From NCBI GenBank assembly GCA_047967505.1, contig CM106541.1: DNA of 64,000 nucleotides; one strand, given 5' to 3'. The notes under the pieces were generated by a model. The model was not told the origin of the DNA. It saw only the letters and a program-made list of their open reading frames with translations, and did not search any database. Shown here piece after piece: positions 22,040 to 32,390 of this stretch; positions within the stretch are counted from its first letter, which is position 1, and the number at the start of each line of letters is the position of its first letter. This stretch comes from Dipteris shenzhenensis (Eukaryota > Polypodiophyta > Polypodiopsida > Gleicheniales). Made by a program: the position numbers and the translations under genes.

Positions 22040-22953
22040 TTTCACAGTACAAAAAGTACAGTGCATTATGGTCATATGGATGAAATTTTCGCGTGGAACA
22101 CATTGATTCAAAGAGAGTCACGTATGATTGTGGAGTCATGGCTAACTTCACACAAGATAGCCGAGCAAGTGCTTCGGATACCAATCTTCTCTCCTCACAG
22201 TTGGATTATTGTGGAACCATATGCGAAATCTATGAAGTTGATTTCAAACGATTTAGTATTTTCATTCTTGATGTAAAATGGTTTAGAACTATTTACAACG
22301 GTCCCCATGCGACAGTGAGAAAAGATAGTAGCAGTTTCTTTGCAATAGACTCCACCAAACATTGGACCGATGAAAGTGATACTTTTGTTCTTCCCGAGCA
22401 CTGTGAGCAGGTGCATACTAATGATTTAATTAATCGAAGCTTTCGTTTTTAAAGATCCATTGGTACATGTACTTGAGCATAATTTCATATATATAATTGA
22501 CGACATTTGGCACCCATCTTCAATATAGGTCTTTTTCATCCGGATCATTCTGATCCAAGATGGTGGTACGTGATCCAAGTTGCACCACGAAGTAAGCAAA
22601 TTTGTGAAGATAGAGATGTGGATATGGAGATGCCACTACCAATGCTAGATCCAATTGATCCCGATGAATCTAGCGAAGAAGATGAAGATCATAATATGAG
22701 CCAAGAGGAAGATGTGCATAATGACATCGCATGGGAGGAAGATGGAGATCACGATATTGAGGAAGAAGACAACGATCATCAAGAATCACCATACTTTATT
22801 GAAGAAGATGATCAAGCACTTTTAGGTGAACGTACGATGCTAGAGTACGATGATGATATAGGAGATAAACTCGGTATAGAGTTGGAGATAGACTTGTTTG
22901 GTGCCTTAGACTTGGCTCAAGATGAAACAGTTGATGTAAATGCTCTTCATTGA
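22040..22953 (+). pseudogene. DUF4216 region and acidic C-terminus of the CACTA transposase
   Basis: The segment from about 22093 contains KRVTYDCGVMANFTQDS, SSQLDYCGTICEIYEVDFKR and FILDVKWFRTI, the DUF4216 pattern (NSGV...Y.G.I..I.E..Y....V.LFKC.W). After a short intron (acceptor near 22505) a segment RWWYVIQVAPRSKQICEDRD leads to a very acidic tail (SSEEDEDHNMSQEEDVHND, GDHDIEEEDNDHQE) ending at 22951-22953. WYV followed by an acidic tail is the normal C-terminus of plant Tnp2 proteins. Confidence 0.85.
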
Positions 22954-23149
22954 CTTTTTTCATCTCAAACTTGGACATGAATATATGAGCTTCAAAGGCT
23001 TGATGTACATGCTCTCATATTTTTATTCTCTATGAGATCAAACATGTATGAAAATTTAAAAAATTTTGTCATTGGAAAAAACTAACTTTTAAAGCCTATA
23101 TGAGTAAAAAACCTCTCTGAAAAATATCGCTATAAAATAGTATATCAGT

Positions 23150-23218
23150 GTCGCTATATAGCGACTTTTGTAATAGTCGCTATATAGCGATGTTTGCCTA
23201 ACGTCGCTATATAGTGAT
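23150..23218. repeat. Right subterminal palindromes of the CACTA element
   Basis: GTCGCTATATAGCGAC at 23150-23165, with variants at 23176-23191 and 23203-23218 and a degenerate copy near 23126. They mirror the left cluster and confirm that both clusters belong to one element. Confidence 0.85.
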
Positions 23219-23304
23219 GCTTAATGGGACGTGCTTTTCATACCGATGATTAGCACCCCGCGTGCGCTAAACATCAGTATGTAAATGTCGCAATAGGATC
23301 CATG

Positions 23305-23314
23305 TGTAGTAGTG
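23305..23314. other. Right terminal inverted repeat of the CACTA element
   Basis: TGTAGTAGTG is the exact complement of CACTACTACA. The next bases TCT do not match the three bases before the left candidate end (AAG), so a target duplication cannot be shown. Confidence 0.8.
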
Positions 23315-23326
23315 TCTCTTCTAAGC

Positions 23327-23523
23327 ATCTCTTATTGCTCGTTCAAAATTGCTTGAGCCTTGGTGTGATTCAGTTGCTCAGCCAAATTGGCCTCTTGAGA
23401 CCCTAAACCATCTTGTGGGCTTGGAACATCCTCAAGATGTGTATCTATAAGCTCCTTTGGAAGTGTGTCTGTAGACACCTCGGGATGCTCCTGTGTGGGT
23501 ACATTCTATCCCTTTGTGCTCAT
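23327..23523 (-). pseudogene. Short coding-like fragment next to the CACTA end
   Basis: Minus-strand frame starting at an ATG (23523-23521) with one early TAG, then a hydrophilic sequence containing EHPEVSTDTLPKELIDTHLE and EANLAEQLNHTKAQAILNEQ. It runs up to the CACTA end, so the transposon may have landed in it. No domain recognised. Confidence 0.3.
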
Positions 23524-23529
23524 ATCAAT

Positions 23530-24127
23530 CCTATTAACCCTAAAAAATGACAACTAATACATCAAGAATGTGCGAACGTGTTTGAAATCATGATAATTGC
23601 ATTAAACAAATTAAAGATTAGAAACACAACACTTATCACATTCAATTATAGCAGCATAACATTTATCAACATGACACTTGTCACATTAAATCATAACAAC
23701 CTGACACTTATTTAAACAAAGTAATTAATTTCAAATTATACAATCATCATGGACTCAGGACTCAATGATATACAAAAATGATCACGTTATGAGTCATCAT
23801 GTCACAAAATGTACAAGGTGTATCATACATTTTTTGGGACTGAGTTGCTAATGGCAACTTGATGCAATATTAAAAAAACTACAAAACTCTACTATTGGTG
23901 GATAGCTTCACAAGGAATATCAAATGTAGTGATAGGGAAATGCTATCTCTTGCACTCGGTGCACCTTCATTATCAAGAGTTGAGGTAGTGGCAACTATTT
24001 CTGCACAGTTAAATATACGGGAGAGGACAGATGGTCAAATGACTCAGTGTCTTCAATATCTTGAAAATAAATTGAACGAATAACCAAAAAAAGCAATACA
24101 AGGAGGATGCTTTGCAGAGGGAGAACA
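23530..24127. other. Mostly unassigned; one short open frame at 23895-24083
   Basis: AT-rich sequence. The 62-codon plus-strand frame reads REMLSLALGAPSLSRVEVVA and LNIRERTDGQMTQCLQYLEN, which looks protein-like, but no start context, intron or family could be established. Confidence 0.25.
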
Positions 24128-24560
24128 AAACTTTCAAGAGAGAAATGAGTGCCAGACAAAAATATCTCTTAACTTAGATTGCATCACACAACTCTCAAGA
24201 GAGACATGAGTGCCAGAATAAGCATCTATGAAAACATCTCTAAACTTAGACTGCATCACACAACTCCCAAGATTGACTAGAGAGATGAGTGCTAGACTAA
24301 GCATCTATGAAAAGATCTCTAAACTTAGACTGCATCATAGAACTCAATATTGATTAGAGAGATGAGTGCGAGACTAAGAGTCTATGAAAATTGAGACTAC
24401 AACACACAACTCTAGAAAGAGAGATGAGTGCCAGGCTTATATAAAAAACAAATATTAAAATCACAGTGGAGACTACAACACACAACTCTTGCAAGAGAGA
24501 TGAGTGCCAGTCCCAAATGAAAACATTAATATTGAAACCAAGACTACAACACAAAACATG
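24128..24560. repeat. Minisatellite with GAGAGATGAGTGCCAGACTAAGC core
   Basis: Five to six degenerate units of about 60-95 bp. Each has a GAGAGATGAGTGCCAG segment, a CATCTATGAAAA segment and a CTAAACTTAGACTGCATCACA or GACTACAACACACAACTC segment. Later units are shortened. Confidence 0.75.
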
Positions 24561-25291
24561 GGAGATAGTGTACTTATGTGAGAGCTAAGATGGGTGCAAC
24601 GGTAAGGCAAGTGGGGGCATGGAAGTAAGAAGCAGATAGATAGGAATATTCATCTAAATATAGGCCAAAAAATGAAGGTGGAGCTTGTTTATACTTATTT
24701 TATTCATATGAATATACTCATTTATTTGTATGAATACTTTTATTCGTACAAATAGACAAGTATTCATACAAATAAATGTGCATTTCTTCTTCCCTTTCGT
24801 TGCCCCCCCCCTTCTTTCCTCTTCCCTTTTCCCTTAGCCTTAGCATTTCCTCATAACGTTGCCTACCTTGTGACCTCCCCTAGCACTTTTTCTCCCCCCC
24901 CCTATCATTTCCTCTTACCTCCACAATCTTCACCTTCATTGTCCCTTATTCCATCTTTTGTTTTAGTTCCCACACCCCTCACCTCTCTTCTCCATTGTTC
25001 CTCCCCTATGCCATTGGATGAACCCTTGCCTATTTTGGAGGTCATATCATCCATCAAGAGAGAGATATCAAGTATCTGTGCTAGGGAACATGACATCTGA
25101 GCTATCCTTCACCTTGCTGAGTGTCTAGAGACCATGCTTGAGTTCTTAGGTAGTCTAGGTTGCATGAGTGGCATAGAGGATTGGGATATGTACCCACCAC
25201 CTTGCTCGAATATCCGAGGGCCTTTCATATGAGGAGGTCAAGAGCTTGCCAAGGATTAGGGAGGCAATTTTAGGTAAGTTCCTAGATAGTC
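24561..25291. other. Unassigned; homopolymer C tracts and ATTCATACAAATA words
   Basis: Between 24690 and 24780 the words TTATTCATATGAATA, ATTTGTATGAATAC and ATTCATACAAATAAATG form overlapping inverted repeats. C-runs (C9 near 24804, C8 near 24894) lie in a pyrimidine-rich stretch. No gene recognised. Confidence 0.4.
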
Positions 25292-25336
25292 ATGGCAATA
25301 GGCCACCGAGTGGGAAACTCGGTGGCCTATTGCCAT
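25292..25336. other. Perfect 19-bp stem-loop
   Basis: ATGGCAATAGGCCACCGAG (25292-25310), a 7-base loop TGGGAAA, and CTCGGTGGCCTATTGCCAT (25318-25336), a perfect complement. It stands alone in otherwise non-repetitive sequence. It could be a terminator-like or small-RNA hairpin, the scar of a small element, or chance. It is too short for a typical plant microRNA precursor. Confidence 0.85.
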
Positions 25337-25549
25337 TTGGTGTTGGAGCTGGTATAGGGAGGATGCAGGACCAATGAGTCAGGGGACCCATCAGAGGTGA
25401 TGTTGGGGGCATTTGGTTTAGAGAGTCGACGTATGTGCCATTTTCCTCTCTATAGGAGGTAGGGCCTCACATGACATTGAGCATTAGATCAGTTGTTGCC
25501 GAGTCCATTCATGGGGTGCTTAGGACTCTATCATGATATGTCCCATAGA

Positions 25550-26235
25550 AATACAAAAATGTGGAAACAAAAATGCAAAAATGGAAATGCGGAAATGCAG
25601 ATGCAGACATGCAGAAATGGAAATGTGGAAACAAAATGCAAAAATGTAGAAATGCAAAAACAAAAATGCAGAAATGGAGATGCAAAAATGTAGAAATGGA
25701 GATGCAAAAATGTAGAAAAAGAGATAAGAAAATGAAAATGCAAACTGGGAATGCGAATATGGAGATGCAAAAATGCAAAACGTGAAAATATAAAAATGAA
25801 AATGCAAATATGCAAAAATGAAAATGTAGAAAATAAAAAAACGGAGATGGAAAATTTCAAAATAGAAATGCAAAAATACGAAAATAAAAATGCGGAAATG
25901 CTTAAGTCAAAATGTAAAAATAGAGATGCAAAAATATGAAAATGTAGAAGTGGAATGCAAAAATGTGGAAATGGAGATGCAAAAATGTAGGAATGAAGAA
26001 TGCAAAATGAAAAAATGGAGATGCACAAATGTGGATACGAAAATGCAAAAATTCAAAACTGTTTAAGCAAAAATGCATAAATGAAGATGCAAAAATGCAG
26101 ATGTAGAAATGTGAAAATGGATATGTAGAAATGCAAAAACGGATATGCAAAAATATGGAAATGGAAATGTGAAAATGGAGATGCAAAAATGTAAAAACGA
26201 AAATGTGGAAATGCAAAAATGTGGATGAAAAGCCA
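25550..26235. repeat. A-rich degenerate minisatellite (AAATGCAAAAATG...)
   Basis: Nearly 700 bp of words such as AAATGGAGATGCAAAAATGT with 7-, 8- and 13-bp spacing. The strand is strongly C-poor. The open frames on both strands (Met/Gln/Lys-rich, or Phe/His/Ile-rich) are translation artefacts. Confidence 0.9.
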
Positions 26236-26257
26236 ATAATGCAATGGCAATAGTATT

Positions 26258-26556
26258 CTCATGATACAAAATGGGAACCTGAAGAACCTTACAGTCTCTT
26301 AACTTTAATTCCCAGCAAGGAAATGTATCCAAGATGGGCTCCTATACAAGAATTCAATGAGAGGTCTAAGTGTGAAATAGAAGGATTAAAAGCATTTATT
26401 ACATACAAAGAGGAAATCCTTCAGAGGTATCTTGATTCAAAGCCTACTTGGAGGGAACACACTACCACTATAAATAACAAGACACACAAATTAATAAAAG
26501 ACCTTGAGAGAATGCGAGGCTCCAAGTATGTCGAGGAAGAAAGTGCAAAAGTATAG
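26258..26556 (+). pseudogene. Short unrecognised coding remnant
   Basis: The open segment (from codons before the ATG at 26323) reads KWEPEEPYSLLTLIPSKEMY, then PRWAPIQEFNERSKCEIEGL, YKEEILQRYLDSKPTWREHT and KLIKDLERMRGSKYVEEESA. It is hydrophilic and helix-prone and looks like real protein, but it has no recognisable motif and starts just after the A-rich minisatellite. Probably a transposon gene fragment. Confidence 0.35.
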
Positions 26557-28580
26557 ATTGAAAAAATAATACTTTTATGTGAATATGATAGTGCCACAAA
26601 GTGAACTTTTGATTTGGGAAGGATATTTTCACAAAGTAAACTTTTGATTTGGGAAGGATATTTTCACAAATTAAAATTTTCATTTGGGAAGGGTTTTTGG
26701 GCTTTGTCCAAAAACAACAGAAAAAGTTCAAATTTAATGAAATAGGTGTTCTTGGCTTGCACAGTCAGCAGTGCCACATGGCATATCCTCTTGTTAGGCA
26801 CTATTATCTCTCCACAAGCACACAGTGCATTTGGCATCTGACCTCCACTGCCACATCACCCTCCATGCCACCTCATCATTTTGATCACCCTCTTGGGATC
26901 AAAATTTGGCCATCCTTCTAGGAGCCATAACTTTTGATCCAGGTGGAATTTTACACTGATCCAAAAAGCAAAATTGATCACCAAATTGTGCTCTATGTGT
27001 CAAGTACCTCATATATTCCTTCTAAATTTTCCACAAGTCAAAATCATTGAATATTCATCATCCAAACAACTTCCTGATCCATTGCAACACACCCATCACA
27101 TAAAAATGAACGAGATAAGATTCATTTGCTGCATTTTGTGATTTGACATGTAGTCCAGTTGTAGACTAGCATTGCCATTAAGGAGATCCAACTCCACCAA
27201 GACAAGTATGCCATTGCCACATTACCCGATTAGTTCCCACCATCGTCAGTCCCATCAGTATTCACCTTCACACATTTGACACTAGCTCAGTCTCTTGGCA
27301 TTTGGTAGTTCATTACACTTTGTGACACTTGGCAATGACCTTTCTTGGATTCAAAATTGTTGCATACTTCTTGCACGCACACATGCCACCCATGTAAAGT
27401 CACACATTGCTGACTATCTTTTGGCATTGGTTCCTACACACATACATCAGCCTTGCACAGCCTCTTGGCTATGCCTAACACTCAATTGTTATGTTCATTT
27501 TATAGGCTTGATCCTTGGCACACAGTTGTTCTTCCATCACATGACTTGGTCCATAGTTTGACTATTTAGGATAAGCCCCCTAGTAGCAGCTCTCACATAG
27601 TGTTCTCATGGGTAGACACTCTCGCTAGTACATCGGTAAGCCTCTTGCATAGAGCACTAAACCGCCTCCAACATAGAGTTATCCACATCACACAGTTGAT
27701 GATACACCACTCATGATTTAGGACACGATCTGTGAGTGGAAAGATAACTTTCTTTGACCATTCATTGCCATAGGTTATGTACTAGTTTATGAGGATAATG
27801 GCTTGAGTCTTGAGAGATTGGACACAGATGTTCCACATGATATCATGGATCAACTTAAATTTTTTGAGCATGCACATTTGATGGTAATCCCTTAGCATGA
27901 GGCACACTTCATGGTAATCCCTCAGCACAAGGCACATTTGATAGTAAGACCTCAGCACGAGGCAGTCCCATCTACATCAGCATAGTTTGATTCTAGTGAT
28001 GCACATTTATCCATCACATTTATGCAAAGATCTGACTCCATCTATTGCCACAGATGATACAGATATGCAGGAGTAGTTTACTAATGATCATGTAGATTTA
28101 TAGCAGGTAAGTCCTCAATATGAGGCACTCACATATTCTTTCACATGCAAAGATATATGCCATCGTGAATCCAGCTCCTTACGTGATTCCATTCTAGCAT
28201 CCATCACTGATTCTTTCACCCCTAACACGAAGCATACCTTGGATATAGTTTCCATCAGCAGCGCAAATCAACAAATCAGTCTTCAGGACATTCCACCATC
28301 AGTGATCTAGGTGGACTTTACTTTTTGCATATTTCCTTCCTCTCCCTTTTGGCCTATCTTCTGGGTTTTATTTCCACAACTTAAGAGGGGAAAATCCACG
28401 TTACGTATAGTATCATAAGTTGCAGTCATTGTACATGCTTTTGCAATTTAGTCACTATGATCACACATGCACATACTCTGATTCTTTCTAGTTTTCTTTA
28501 TCATTTTGGGATGCTATCAGATGAACCATATGAAACACAAAAAGATATTGTACATGCACCCTCTACTTACCTAGTGCAAT
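26557..28580. other. Non-coding internal region upstream of a 3' LTR; GTGGCA-rich patch
   Basis: No gag or pol motif is found. Around 26580-26690 the phrase CACAAAGTAAACTTTTGATT recurs with TTGGGAAGGATATTTTC. From 26725 GAAATAGGTGTTC precedes a CCACATGGCAT-rich patch that resembles 56480-56780. Near 27870-27970 the phrase CATTTGATGGTAATCCCTTA with GCATGAGGCACA is repeated three times. It may be the interior of the non-autonomous element whose 3' LTR starts at 28592. Confidence 0.4.
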
Positions 28581-28582
28581 TT

Positions 28583-28700
28583 AAGAGGGGGTGTTAAGGA
28601 TGGTGTAAATTGCACCATTCATACCTAAAGGGCATTAAAGGCAAACCCTAATCCTAAGATGTACTCATGTACATATTCATGTTCATGTTCAATACAACTT
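28583..28700 (+). mobile_element. Polypurine tract and truncated 3' LTR
   Basis: AAGAGGGGG at 28583-28591 is followed by TGTTAAGGATGGTGTAAATT at 28592, a PPT-LTR junction on the plus strand. The next ~110 bp resemble the LTR at 5075 (GGTGTAAATTGCAC, CATGTTCATGTTCAATACAA). The similarity stops at about 28700, exactly where the 181-bp satellite starts, so the LTR is truncated. Confidence 0.7.
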
Positions 28701-29700
28701 AGATGGTGCCCATCGGATATGCTTTGCATGATCGATCACGCAATCAACAACATTTTTCCTTGAGTGTGATGCAGAACCGTAAAAAAACACGCTATTAGGT
28801 GTGTTATTCAAGAAAGTACTTATCAGGTGGGTGTGCCACTTTGCACACAACTCAATACCACCTATGTTGAGATGAGTGAAAAGTATTGTGCCTATAGGAT
28901 ATGCTTTGCATGGTCAATCATGCATTAAACACTATTTTTTCCATAGTGTCATGTACAACCATAAAAAACCCACTCCTAGGTGTGTTATTCAAACAAGTAT
29001 TTATCTGATGGGCACACCACTTCACATGGGCCTCAATCCCACCTAAATTAATGCACCTAAAAAGTATTGTGCCCATCAGATATGCTTTGCTTGGTCGCTC
29101 ACGCATTAAACACCCTTTTTCCCCTAGTGTTATGCACAACTGTAAAAAAACGCTCCTAACTTTGTTATCTAAACAAGTACTTATCGAATGGGAATGCCAC
29201 TTTACACATGTCTCAATATAACCTACTTTGAGGCATGTGAAAAGTATCGTGTCCATTGTATATGCTTTGCATGGTGATCATGCATAAACAATGTTTTTTC
29301 CCGAGTGTTATGCACCATCTAAAAACACGCTCCTAGAGCCGTTATCCGAACAAGTATTTATCAGATGGGTGTGAAACTTTACAAACACATCAATAATACC
29401 TACTTTGAGGCACGTGCAATGTATTTATGACCATCGAATATGCTTTGCATGGTTGATCATGTATTAAACATCGCTTTTCTACGAGTTTGATGCACAACCA
29501 TGAAAAAACACGCTCCTAGGTGTTTTATCGGAATGGGTACTTATCAGATGGGCATGCCACTTTCCACATAAATCAATCCAAATTACTCTGAGATGCATGA
29601 AAATTATCATGTTCATAATATATTCTTTGCATGGTCAATCACGCATTACACACCATTTTTTCCTAAGTGTGATGCACAACAGTCAAAAAACATGGTTTAG
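28701..29700. repeat. ~181-bp satellite, array 1 (about 5.5 units)
   Basis: The landmark GATATGCTTTGCATGGTC recurs at about 28717, 28898, 29080, 29258, 29439 and 29620, giving a period near 181 bp. Each unit also holds AAACACCGTTTTTCCCC, GTGATGCACAACCATAAAAA, CTCCTAGGTGTGTTATCC and AACAAGTACTTATCGGATGG. Units differ from each other by substitutions and small indels. The A-tracts could bend the DNA. Confidence 0.93.
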
Positions 29701-30130
29701 TATATAAGGTCATGAGCTTAGAGTCTAGAATCTAGGGTTGAGGATCTGGAAATTAGGTTTTAGAATTTAAGCTATAGGGGTTATGGTTTAAGGTTTAGGG
29801 TTTAGGATTTAGGGATTAGAACTGTTATATAAGTTTAAGAGCTTAGATTGTATAACCTAAGATTTAGGAAACTTTAGGATTTAAGATTTAGGGTGTAAGA
29901 TTTAAGGTATATAGACTATATATTATATGCTTTTCAAAGTGTTTTGTTTATATCCAATACTAGGTACGATCATTTGCAAAGGCTTTACTTTAAGTAATTA
30001 TAGGTCTACCTAGTCAAAGTATCCTACTGATTAGGGACAAGCACATAGACTAAAAGCACATCGATTCATATTTTCTTACATTCATGCTGCATGGTGTATC
30101 CTAAGAAATGAAGAAGTATGTGATAAGAAT
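29701..30130 (+). repeat. Dispersed repeat with telomere-like head
   Basis: 29701-29820 is a degenerate TTTAGGG-type stretch (GGGTTTAGGATTTAGGG). From 29822 to about 30130 the sequence is the reverse complement of about 51240-51602, with only scattered differences and small indels. Examples are TATAAGTTTAAGAGCTTAGA, TACTAGGTACGATC and CATGCTGCATGGTGTATC. It lies between satellite array 1 and the copia element. Confidence 0.85.
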
Positions 30131-30144
30131 TGCAGATGTGGTTG

Positions 30145-30385
30145 GTACACCACCCACCTTATCTACTCTAGTTCATGGCTCAGTTAGTATGCCACCTTAG
30201 TTAGCTGAGTTTGGTTTGAGACCCACATATAGGGTTCTCCTATTTCTTTGTACTAGAGTTCTTTTGGCTTACACAACTAAGGAGAGCAAAACTGTTTTCA
30301 GGCTCCACCTTTGTGTGTATTCCCCCATTGTGTATGTGAGAAAGCTGCAAGTGAGACTCCTTCCTTCTCTCCCACTATCTTCACA
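30145..30385 (+). repeat. 5' LTR remnant of the Ty1/copia element
   Basis: Shares GTACACCACCC and then the segment from CCTTATCTACTCTAGTTC to CTATCTTCACA with the right LTR. A GAATAATAGCTGGATGACAA segment of the right LTR is missing. The 3' end CA abuts the PBS. Confidence 0.9.
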
Positions 30386-30397
30386 TGGTATCAGAGC
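30386..30397 (+). other. Primer-binding site (initiator Met tRNA)
   Basis: TGGTATCAGAGC directly after the LTR terminus TTCACA. It is the same PBS as in the elements at 5317 and 21535. Confidence 0.95.
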
Positions 30398-30911
30398 TTG
30401 GTTCGTGGTAAGGAGCTCAAGAAAGCAAACCAAGTTCACGGTGTCCTAGTAGAGGACCAGTGTTGCTTTCCTTTTTCGAGTTTGGGAGCAAATCTCTTCA
30501 GGTAGCACAGCCAGAGAGTGCATTAGATGCCTTTCGCGGTGTGGCGAGGGGGAAATATATGCTGCGGGTGAAGGGCGAAGCCCTCAATGACTTTATTTTT
30601 CTGATTCGAGGCCATTTCGGGGCCTGTTTTGGAGGTGGAGGTTCTCCACAAGCACTGAGAAAAAGGCCTTGTTTTTTGCTATGCGACCACTGTTCCGCAG
30701 GTCGATGAAAAGTTGCCGCAGAGATTGCATCGTATGCCTATGCACAGAGATACTGGGAGTTGTAGAATCATCCTTATTGCCTATTGATGCAAAATTGTCA
30801 CTAGGAAGTGACTGTGTGGTCAAATACCACTTTCGTCAGTTTTGCAGATTTGCCCTTGTGAGGCAGAAGCTGTGTTTTTTACAGTGACAGAATATTTTGC
30901 AGTGTTCTGTA

Positions 30912-31790
30912 ATGGCGTCTGATTCTCTTTCACAGATTGTCACTGAAAAGCTTGACAAGAACAACTTCCAAGCATGGAAGTTTAGAATGACGAATTTCCT
31001 TATGGGAAAAGGCTATTGGGAGTTCATTATAGGAAATGAAGAAGAACCAGTTCTTCCTAATGTTCCCAATCAACAGGAAATGCAGGCATTTAAAGGATGG
31101 AATTAGAGAGCCAGAAAAATTATGTACTGGCTGTCTATCAGTATTTCAGATTCTATGATTGTGCATATGCAGGATACAAGTACACCAAAGGAGGCATGGG
31201 ATACTTTGGCAAAAATGTATAGCACAAATACGCAAGCCAGGAAAATGCAACTCAAGTAGGAGTTGCACAATGTGTAGAGAGAAAATATGAGCATCAATGA
31301 CTACCACATGAAGGTGAAGAAAATTGCAGATGCACTTGCTTCCATTGGGTCGCCAGTGGAAGATGATGATCTAGTTTCTGTGACCTTGAATGGTCTAGGA
31401 AAGGATTATGCACAGTTCCGAACATCCATTGCTATCCGTGAAAAATTTCCTGATTTTGAGGAGTTGTTTGCTCTTCTAATTTCTGAAGAGCAGAGAAATG
31501 GTGGTGCATCTTCTTCAAGAGGAACTTTAAAAGAAACTATCTTCTACTCAAATGCTGAAAGAGGTAGAGGCAGAGGTAGAGGAGGCCGATCTAGAGGCTG
31601 TGGTAGAAATCAGAATATGCAGCAAACTCAAGAAAACCAATCCTTTGGAGGAGGACGTGGTAACTCTAGAGGCAGGGGGAGCCAAAGAGGTCGTGGTGGA
31701 TGGCAGAGAGGCCAAAATGCAAACAGCAATGTTGAATGCTATTATTGTGGTAAAATGGGTCATATGGCTAAAGACTGCTACAAAAAGTAG
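30912..31790 (+). pseudogene. gag: Ty1/copia gag (nucleocapsid) region
   Basis: The ATG at 30912 opens with SDSLSQIVTEKLDKNNFQAW and KFRMTNFLMGKGYWEFI, the usual copia gag start. In-frame TAG stops are at 31104, 31257, 31275 and 31788. The middle has MSINDYHMKVKKIADALASI and VTLNGLGKDYAQFRTSI (UBN2-type). A Gly/Arg-rich linker (GRGRGRGGRSRGCGRNQ) follows, then a CCHC zinc knuckle at 31737-31778 (CYYCGKMGHMAKDC). The knuckle residues are intact. The frame stays the same through all stops, so decay here is by substitution. Confidence 0.92.
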
Positions 31791-31799
31791 AATGACATT

Positions 31800-32378
31800 A
31801 TGAATGGAAAATTGCACCAAGGCAATTATGCATCTTCTAGTAGACAGGGTGATGACAGAAATGAGCATCTATTTATGGTGCACCACATGACCAATTCTAT
31901 GACAAGTGCAGAAGAAAGAAATGATGTGTGGTATGTTGACTCAGGTGCGTCAAACCACATGACAGGTCATGCAGAATGGATGCAGGATGCAAGGAAAATG
32001 GATAGACCAGGATTTGTGGAGACTGGTGATGATACTGCACATCCTATTGTGCAGATTGGTAAAATTCCTTTGTCTATGCAGGATGGGAAAAAGAAATACC
32101 TGTTTGATGTATTTCATGTCCCGAATATCACCAAGAACCTAGTTTCTGTTGGTCAAATGGTTGAGCAGGGCTTGCAGGTCAGATTTAATCCTCATGGATG
32201 CTTTGTTGAGGATATGAAAAATAACGGTCGCTTGATAGCAAAAGGAAAGAAGAAGGGCAGGATGTTTACGTTGGATGCGGACATGCCTGAATTGAGTGCA
32301 ACAATGTTTGCACATGGGACCGGTGTAGTTGCAGATATTGATATCTGGCATAAATGCATTGGTCATGTTAATGTATGA
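31800..32378 (+). pseudogene. Ty1/copia aspartic protease and pre-integrase region
   Basis: Same frame as gag. WYVDSGASNHMTG with the catalytic D codon at 31938 is the copia protease motif and is intact. Next come FDVFHVPNITKNLVSVGQMV and a GAG-pre-integrase zinc-type segment (DIWHKCIGHVNV). Two successive TGA codons at 32376-32381 stop it, where Gln/Arg codons are usual. Confidence 0.92.
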
Positions 32379-32390
32379 TGACTTAAATCA

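Larger units (their letters stand above)
16105..23314 (+). mobile_element. CACTA (En/Spm-like) DNA transposon, decayed, with nested LTR element
   Basis: The right end is TGTAGTAGTG (23305-23314), the complement of the canonical terminus CACTACTACA. The left end is probably CACTGCACAT at 16105, a degenerate form, and no 3-bp target duplication is visible, so the left boundary is less certain. Both ends carry the palindromic subterminal motif GTCGCTATATAGCGAC. Inside are, in order, an N-terminal ORF, Tnp2-type transposase (Transposase_21), DUF4218, DUF4216 and an acidic tail, all on the plus strand with GT/AG introns. Premature stops, at least one frameshift and the insertion at 19321-21869 make it non-functional. 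Confidence 0.88.

Noticed and set aside
16102-23317. 3-bp target duplication for the CACTA element
   Set aside because: The bases outside the proposed ends are AAG and TCT, which do not match. The left end may be mis-placed or altered.
25509-26332. Several overlapping 70-165-codon frames rich in Phe, His, Ile and Ser (minus) or Met, Gln and Lys (plus)
   Set aside because: They come from a C-poor AAATGCAAAA minisatellite. No frame is favoured and the periodicity is not codon-like.
5075-28700. LTRs at 5075 and 28592 as the two ends of one 23.6-kb retrotransposon
   Set aside because: They differ at about a quarter of positions and in tract content, and the sequence between them holds several complete unrelated elements. 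Two members of one family is the simpler reading.
30216-30708. Open frames of 64-82 codons at the copia 5' end
   Set aside because: They lie in the LTR and leader, and the LTR-derived part is repeated at 35407-35652.
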